Of a stretch of 37,313 nucleotides of DNA, positions 32,611 to 37,313 are shown piece by piece; the stretch's first letter is position 1, and every line of letters starts with the position of its first letter. A program made the position numbers and the translations under genes. This DNA comes from Prevotella falsenii DSM 22864 = JCM 15124 (GTDB lineage: Bacteria; Bacteroidota; Bacteroidia; Bacteroidales; Bacteroidaceae), in NCBI RefSeq assembly GCF_000613945.1, contig NZ_BAJY01000025.1:1-37313 (forward strand), read 5' to 3'. The notes beneath the pieces were generated by a model that was not told the origin of the DNA, ran no database searches, and saw nothing but the letters and a program-made list of their open reading frames with translations.

Positions 32611-33110
32611 TACAGAAGAAACAAATCGGCGAGGCGGAAGCCTTGCGCAAACTTGGCGACCTTTGCGCCCGTGGCGAGCATTGTTCGGGCGAAATGGCAG
32701 AGAAGTTGCGCAAATGGGGCATTGCACCCGATGCACAAGCACGCATTATCGACAAGCTCATCGATTATAAATATATCGACGACGAACGATTTACACGCTC
32801 GTTTGTGCGCGATAAAATCGCTTTCAACAAGTGGGGACGCCGAAAAATAGAGCAAGCATTGTGGCAAAAGCGCATTCCGCAAAGCATTTCGCAGCCCGTT
32901 CTCGACGAGATTGATGCGGAAGAATACCTCTCTGTGCTGCGCCCACTGCTGAAAAGCAAGTATCCGACCATAAAGGCCGAAACCGATTACGAACGTTCCA
33001 TAAAGCTGATAAAATATGCAATGGGACGCGGTTTTACGCTCGATTTAATTCGGCAGTGCATAGACGACGCCTCGATAGTAGACGATATAAACGAAGATGA
33101 CGCAGATTAG
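32607..33110 (+). CDS. recX: Regulatory protein RecX
   Basis: A 167-residue, mostly helical protein with the tandem three-helix RecX repeats: ALRKLGDLCARGEHCSGEMAEKL (first), IIDKLIDYKYIDDERF then FVRDKIAFNKWGRRKIEQAL (second), and a third after residue 115. RecX binds RecA filaments and limits their growth. It is coupled to prmC by a four-base overlap and overlaps the following comF-like gene by 14 bases, so all three should be made together. Length is typical for Bacteroidota. Confidence 0.88.
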   Translation: MIQKKQIGEAEALRKLGDLCARGEHCSGEMAEKLRKWGIAPDAQARIIDKLIDYKYIDDERFTRSFVRDKIAFNKWGRRKIEQALWQKRIPQSISQPVLDEIDAEEYLSVLRPLLKSKYPTIKAETDYERSIKLIKYAMGRGFTLDLIRQCIDDASIVDDINEDDAD

Positions 33111-33801
33111 CTTCTTTTCCAGAGTGCTCGACCTCGTCGCACCTCGTGCTTGTCCTGCCTGCGAGCGCAGACTTGGCATCACCGAAGAACCGCTTTGTGC
33201 TGCCTGCAACATCGCCTTGCCCCGCACGATGCACCATCTTCAGCCTTTCGACAACGAATTGGCATGCCTTTTCTGGGGCAGAATACCGATAGAAAAATGC
33301 GCCGCTTTCTTCCTTTACAAGCCCAATTCGCCCTCAAGTTGCCTTATTTATAAGCTGAAATACTTCGACCGTCCCGACATTGGCGAACAGCTCGGACAGC
33401 TTGTTGCAACCGAATATGCAGCCGAAAACTTTTTCGACGGCATTACAGCCCTGCTGCCTGTGCCCCTCACACGCCGTCGCATTATTCAGCGAGGCTACAA
33501 CCAAAGTCTTGAAATAGCACGCGGAATAAGTGCCGTAACGGGATTGCCTATCGTTACAAAAGCCATTCGCCGCAAGTCGTTTATAGAAAGTCAGACCCAA
33601 AAAGACTTATGGCAACGCACCAAAAACGTGGAAAACGCCTTTGAGCTTCGCACAAACGCCAAACTGAACAACCACCACGTGCTCTTAATCGACGATGTAA
33701 TTACCACCGGCGCAACGCTGACAGCCGTTGGAAAAGAACTAATGAAAGTGCCGGACATAAAAATTAGCATTCTCTCCCTATGCTTTGCAAGCGATAAATA
33801 G
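33097..33801 (+). CDS. comF: ComF family phosphoribosyltransferase-like protein
   Basis: A 234-residue protein. The N-terminal zinc-ribbon-like part has CPACERR near 19-25 and CAACNIALP near 33-41. The phosphoribosyltransferase fold follows, with LPVPLTRRRIIQRGYNQS in the middle and the PRPP loop LLIDDVITTGATLTAVG near 197-213. ComF proteins take part in uptake of DNA during competence in some bacteria. In Bacteroidota the role is less clear. It is the last gene of the prmC-recX-comF operon, overlapping recX. It is followed by 425 bp without a gene. Confidence 0.88.
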   Translation: MTQISFFSRVLDLVAPRACPACERRLGITEEPLCAACNIALPRTMHHLQPFDNELACLFWGRIPIEKCAAFFLYKPNSPSSCLIYKLKYFDRPDIGEQLGQLVATEYAAENFFDGITALLPVPLTRRRIIQRGYNQSLEIARGISAVTGLPIVTKAIRRKSFIESQTQKDLWQRTKNVENAFELRTNAKLNNHHVLLIDDVITTGATLTAVGKELMKVPDIKISILSLCFASDK

Positions 33802-33916
33802 AAAGGTTTGGATAGCCTCGTAATTTGCAGAAAAGAAGCAGAAAAAGCGTAAATATTTTTCATAAACACAAATGTTGTCTAACTAATTCGTTATCAATGC
33901 TTTGCAAAACCTATTA

Positions 33917-33997
33917 TTTGGCATTGCAAAAGCGTAGGTTTTACACGGTAAAACCGTAGGTTTTGCATCGCAAAACCTACGCTTTTGCAATGCCAAA
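33917..33997. repeat. Large 26-bp-arm inverted repeat between comF and metK
   Basis: Arms 33917-33942 and 33972-33997 are perfect complements around a 29-base middle. The middle can form a competing hairpin: GTAGGTTTTGC (33956-33966) pairs with GCAAAACCTAC (33970-33980). It lies 116 bases behind comF and 157 bases before the metK promoter. It could end the comF transcript from either side or be a dispersed repeat unit of the genome. The rest of the 33802-34226 gap holds only the metK promoter. Confidence 0.6.
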
Positions 33998-34153
33998 TCG
34001 AAATTATCATTTTTTCACAGAATTATCTTTACAAAGCCAACGCTATTTTTCGGTATCTGCCTTGAGCAATAAAAAGGAAATTGTTCCTCGACAAATTCCT
34101 ACCGAACCTGAATTGTTTCAGGTTCTAATAAAATCTAAATCTTTTGCTTTTAT

Positions 34154-34184
34154 TTTGTTATCCGAATATGTTGCCGTAACTTTG
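34154..34184 (+). promoter_or_regulatory. Bacteroidota-type promoter of metK
   Basis: TTTG at 34154-34157, a 19-base spacer and TAACTTTG at 34177-34184 match the consensus well. The ATG of metK is 43 bases downstream. No SAM riboswitch structure is evident in the short leader. Confidence 0.7.
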
Positions 34185-34226
34185 CAACCTTATAATAATA
34201 GGTAAACGTAAACAAAGAAATAAGAA

Positions 34227-35519
34227 ATGGCATATTTATTTTCATCAGAATCAGTTTCAGAAGGGCACCCCGACAAGGTTGCCGACCAGATTAGTGATGC
34301 TCTTCTCGACCAATTTCTTGCCTACGACGATACTTCTCGTTGTGCAATCGAAACTTTCAATACTACCGGTCAGGTAGTGATTATGGGCGAAGTACGGTCG
34401 AAAGAGTACATTGACATTCAAGCTATTACACGCAAGACCATCAACAAGATTGGCTACACAAAGGCTGAATACCAGTTCGACGGCAACAGTTGTGGCATTC
34501 TTTCTGCCATTCACGAACAGAGTTCCGATATTAATCGTGGCGTAGATCGCACCGATGAGGACAATCAGGGCGCAGGCGACCAAGGCATGATGTTCGGTTA
34601 TGCTTGCAACGAAACGGCAAACTATATGCCTGTAACGCTTGAATTGGCTCACTTGCTAATGACAACCTTGGCAGATATACGCAAGGAAGGAAAGGTGATG
34701 ACTTACCTACGTCCCGACTCAAAGAGCCAAGTAACGGTGGAATACAGCGACGACAACATTCCGCAACGCATCGATACGATTGTGGTTTCTACCCAGCACG
34801 ACGACTTTATAATGCCTGCCGACCATTCTGCCGAGGCACAGCTGAAAGCCGACGAAGAGATGTTGGCAAAGATTAGAGAAGACGTTTTGAACATATTGAT
34901 GCCACGCATGAAAGCACAAATAAATTCGGAGAAGGTGTTGGCATTGTTCAACGACAACATAAAATACTTTGTAAATCCTACCGGAAAATTCGTTATCGGC
35001 GGTCCTCATGGCGACACAGGACTTACAGGTCGTAAGATTATTGTAGATACCTACGGCGGAAAAGGTGCGCACGGAGGTGGTGCTTTCTCCGGAAAAGACT
35101 CATCGAAGGTAGACCGTTCTGCAGCATACGCTGCTCGCTACATCGCAAAGAATATGGTTGCAGCAGGCATTAGCGACGAAATTCTTGTGCAGTTGGCTTA
35201 CGCCATCGGCGTTGCAGAGCCCGTTAGCGTTTATGTGAACACCTACGGACGTGCCAACGTAGCCTTGACAGATGGCGAAATCGCCGAAAAAGTAAAGCAA
35301 ATGTTCGACCTCCGCCCCAAGACGATAGAACGAATGCTGAAGCTACGCCAGCCAATGTATTTTGAAACTGCTGCTTACGGGCACATGGGACGCAAGAACG
35401 AAGTAGTAAAAAAGACGTTCACAAGTTTGTATCACGAAAAGAAAGAACTCGAAATAGAACTCTTTACTTGGGAGAAACTCGACAAAATAGCAGAGATTAA
35501 GAAAGCATTCGGACTGTAA
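34227..35519 (+). CDS. metK: S-adenosylmethionine synthase MetK
   Basis: A 430-residue cytosolic enzyme making SAM from methionine and ATP. Family signatures are present: [19 protein letters not shown] near 10-28, the hexapeptide GAGDQG near 117-122, and [20 protein letters not shown] with [12 protein letters not shown] in the second half. The potassium and magnesium binding region is normal. Length is slightly above the 380-400 of E. coli type and usual for Bacteroidota. It has its own promoter and is followed after six bases by the DUF4271 gene, so they are probably co-transcribed. Methyl donors for the DNA methylase and PrmC come from this enzyme. Confidence 0.95.
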   Translation: MAYLFSSESVSEGHPDKVADQISDALLDQFLAYDDTSRCAIETFNTTGQVVIMGEVRSKEYIDIQAITRKTINKIGYTKAEYQFDGNSCGILSAIHEQSSDINRGVDRTDEDNQGAGDQGMMFGYACNETANYMPVTLELAHLLMTTLADIRKEGKVMTYLRPDSKSQVTVEYSDDNIPQRIDTIVVSTQHDDFIMPADHSAEAQLKADEEMLAKIREDVLNILMPRMKAQINSEKVLALFNDNIKYFVNPTGKFVIGGPHGDTGLTGRKIIVDTYGGKGAHGGGAFSGKDSSKVDRSAAYAARYIAKNMVAAGISDEILVQLAYAIGVAEPVSVYVNTYGRANVALTDGEIAEKVKQMFDLRPKTIERMLKLRQPMYFETAAYGHMGRKNEVVKKTFTSLYHEKKELEIELFTWEKLDKIAEIKKAFGL

Positions 35520-35525
35520 AACAAT

Positions 35526-36482
35526 ATGCCAACAACCGATTCCATCGCCACACCGCAGCTATTAAGGCGGCTGCAAACCCCACCTCGGCAGTCTGAAAAG
35601 ACCGCAACGACAGAGCGTGGGGAGGCGGGTGTTGGGCAGACAGATACTGTCAAAGCCGAAGAAACAAAGAGTTTGCTGAAATGGAAAGCCCCCAAGCCTT
35701 TCAAGCTGACAGATGTAAGGTTTGCTCAAGAAAGCTATTTTAAAGGCAATCCGTACTATCGTCCCGAACTTGGAATGTCGCATAGCGGCATACTTGGCGA
35801 CCCCGCTCCTTACAGTGTGAGCAACGACAACGTAGTGGCAGGCACGTTGCTTGTGTGCTTTGCTTTGGCTATGATAGCCTCATCAATGTCGAGCAACTTC
35901 ATTGTAAGGCAAATAAAAGGTCTTTTCCATCTACCTTATCGACGCACAAATGTAGGCGAAACAAGCCACGAAGTGCGCTTTCAGGTATTTTTGGTGGTGC
36001 AGACGGCATTACTTTTGAGCATTACCTATTACTTGTTTACGCGTTCTAAGAATGGCGGCAACTACATTGTTGATTCGCAATTGCTTGTCGTGGGCATCTT
36101 CTTTGCCATCTTTTTAGGGTATTTTCTGCTGAAGAATCTGTTGTATTCCATTGTAAACTGGGTGTATTTCGACCGCAAAAGCAATCAGCAATGGTCGCAA
36201 CTGACCTTATTTCTTGTATCGGCTGAAGGCGTACTCGTATTCCCTGCAGTGCTGTTGATGATTTACTTTGGGCTGTCGGCGCAATACACGCTCATCTACG
36301 TGGCAATCATTGTGGGTTTAACCAAATTGCTTCTCTTTTACCAAGGATATATCATCTTTTTTAAAAGAACAGCTGCCAGTCTGCAAATAATTTTGTACTT
36401 TTGCACCTTAGAATTAATGCCGCTGGTAGCATTAATAGGGTTCTTGGTATATACCGATAACTATTTGACTATAAAATTTTAG
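35526..36482 (+). CDS. DUF4271 family integral membrane protein
   Basis: A 318-residue protein. The first 100 residues are soluble and poorly conserved, followed by six predicted membrane segments at about 102-120, 153-172, 184-208, 226-250, 254-278 and 285-308. Loops between them carry basic patches such as LPYRR. The order metK-DUF4271-hemD matches other Bacteroidota, where DUF4271 precedes uroporphyrinogen-III synthase. The function is unknown. A long N-terminal stretch of Gln/Thr/Glu suggests either an extended cytosolic tail or a start set too early. Confidence 0.85.
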   Translation: MPTTDSIATPQLLRRLQTPPRQSEKTATTERGEAGVGQTDTVKAEETKSLLKWKAPKPFKLTDVRFAQESYFKGNPYYRPELGMSHSGILGDPAPYSVSNDNVVAGTLLVCFALAMIASSMSSNFIVRQIKGLFHLPYRRTNVGETSHEVRFQVFLVVQTALLLSITYYLFTRSKNGGNYIVDSQLLVVGIFFAIFLGYFLLKNLLYSIVNWVYFDRKSNQQWSQLTLFLVSAEGVLVFPAVLLMIYFGLSAQYTLIYVAIIVGLTKLLLFYQGYIIFFKRTAASLQIILYFCTLELMPLVALIGFLVYTDNYLTIKF

Positions 36483-36488
36483 GACACG

Positions 36489-37238
36489 ATGATTAAAAAG
36501 ATATTAATATCACAGCCTAAGCCCGGGAGCGACAAGTCGCCCTATTATGACATAGCCAAGGAATTGGGTGTAGAAATGGTGTTTCGTCCATTCTTTAAGG
36601 TGGAAGGATTGTCTTCAAAAGAGTTTCGTCAGCAGAAAATTAACTTGCTTGATTACACTGCTGTGGTATTCACATCTCGCCATGCCATTGACAATTACTT
36701 CAAGTTGGCACAGGAAATGCGCATCACCATTCCCGAAACAATGAAATATTTCTGCGTAATAGAAACGATTGCGCTCTATATTCAGAAATATACGCAGTAC
36801 CGAAAGCGTAAGATTTTCTTTGGTAATTCGGGTAAAATAGACAACCTGATTCCTACAATGGTAAAGCATAAGGACGAGAAATATCTTGTTCCGTTAAGCT
36901 CGGTACACACCGATTCCATTGGAACGCTGTTCACAAACAACAAGCTGAAGCACAAGGAATGTGTGATGTATCGCACCGTTAGCAACGACCTTACAGAGGA
37001 AGAGAAGAAAACTTTCGACTACGATATGCTTGTTTTCTTCAGTCCTACGGGTGTTCGTGCCTTAAAAGAGAACTTGCCCGACTTTCAACAAGGCAACATT
37101 AAGATAGCTGCTTTTGGCCCTGCAACAGCCAAAGAGGTGAAAGACCAAGGTCTGCGCCTCGATTTGGAAGCACCATCAGCTAAATATCCTTCTATGACAG
37201 GTGCGTTACGTGCCTTCTTGGAAGCACAGAAAAAGTAA
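36489..37238 (+). CDS. hemD: Uroporphyrinogen-III synthase HemD
   Basis: A 249-residue protein of the HemD fold. It starts KKILISQPKPGSDKSPYYDIA, has VVFTSRHAIDNYF near 59-71 in the first domain and DYDMLVFFSPTGVRAL near 177-192, then IKIAAFGPATAKEVKDQGLRLDLEAPSAKYPSMTGAL arranged over the hinge region of the second. It closes the ring of hydroxymethylbilane in tetrapyrrole synthesis. Sequence conservation is low in this family, so the call relies on these phrases and the DUF4271 neighbour. It begins six bases after DUF4271. The last 75 bases of the window carry no recognised gene; rnpA would be the usual next gene in this phylum. Confidence 0.85.
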   Translation: MIKKILISQPKPGSDKSPYYDIAKELGVEMVFRPFFKVEGLSSKEFRQQKINLLDYTAVVFTSRHAIDNYFKLAQEMRITIPETMKYFCVIETIALYIQKYTQYRKRKIFFGNSGKIDNLIPTMVKHKDEKYLVPLSSVHTDSIGTLFTNNKLKHKECVMYRTVSNDLTEEEKKTFDYDMLVFFSPTGVRALKENLPDFQQGNIKIAAFGPATAKEVKDQGLRLDLEAPSAKYPSMTGALRAFLEAQKK

Positions 37239-37313
37239 GAAAACATAGGAGATTATCCTACCCGGATTATCTTCCGAAACATAAAAAGCTAATCGCCAAT
37301 GCCCATTACCCGC

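Noticed and set aside
33963..34205. An 80-codon open frame upstream of metK
   Set aside because: It starts inside the palindrome and covers the metK promoter; composition is that of intergenic DNA.
34185..34226. SAM riboswitch before metK
   Set aside because: The leader of about 40 bases is too short and shows no riboswitch-like pairing.
1..37313. CRISPR arrays or IS elements
   Set aside because: No regularly spaced repeats and no transposase frame were seen in the window.

Overview
This window comes from a Bacteroidota chromosome, most likely Prevotella or a close relative. The supports are promoters of the TTTG-N19/20-TAnnTTTG type, weak Shine-Dalgarno use, a NBU-like mobilizable element, and the host blocks ribD / prmC-recX-comF / metK-DUF4271-hemD. 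The genus is an inference; no rRNA or marker was searched.

Layout. (1) 1-187: host tRNA-Leu(CAA) with its promoter. (2) 175-21387: an integrated mobilizable element bounded by a 14-bp direct repeat that is the 3' end of the tRNA gene. Its left part carries an element-type hypothetical gene, an excisionase-like HTH gene, a helicase-like P-loop ATPase, a Toprim primase, a candidate oriT cruciform and a mobC-mobA-mobilization gene block, all on +. Its right part, all on -, is a defence cargo read as a type 4 BREX operon: HTH regulator, brxP (PAPS-reductase-like, ferredoxin and DUF4007-like), a small putative DNA-sulfur-binding protein, brxC, pglZ, a short brxL, a sigma-region-4/alpha-CTD fusion protein and an AlbA_2 protein. 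The tyrosine integrase lies next to the right end. (3) 21374-30712: remains of a second element of the same chassis in tandem. It has the same left end and remnants of the same AlbA_2, HTH and integrase genes. Its cargo is different: a DprA-like gene, rhuM, an Eco57I-type methyltransferase and a PLD-nuclease/SNF2-helicase. (4) 30718-37313: host housekeeping genes with higher G+C.

How it fits together. The two elements look like one integrating vehicle that exchanges defence cassettes between a conserved AlbA_2 gene and a conserved HTH-integrase end. In the BREX cassette, brxP, brxC and also the integrase each carry one single-base frameshift, and the tRNA acceptor stem is one base short. Either the system is decaying or phase-varying, or the assembly has small indel errors; reads would decide. 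The second element has lost its right end, and its integrase remnant stops within about 10 bp of the ribD stop codon.

The most notable possible novelties are the sigma4/alpha-CTD fusion at the end of the BREX operon, the co-transferred AT-rich brxP/sulfur-reader block, the unclassified PLD-helicase plus methyltransferase pair, and the cassette-swap architecture itself.
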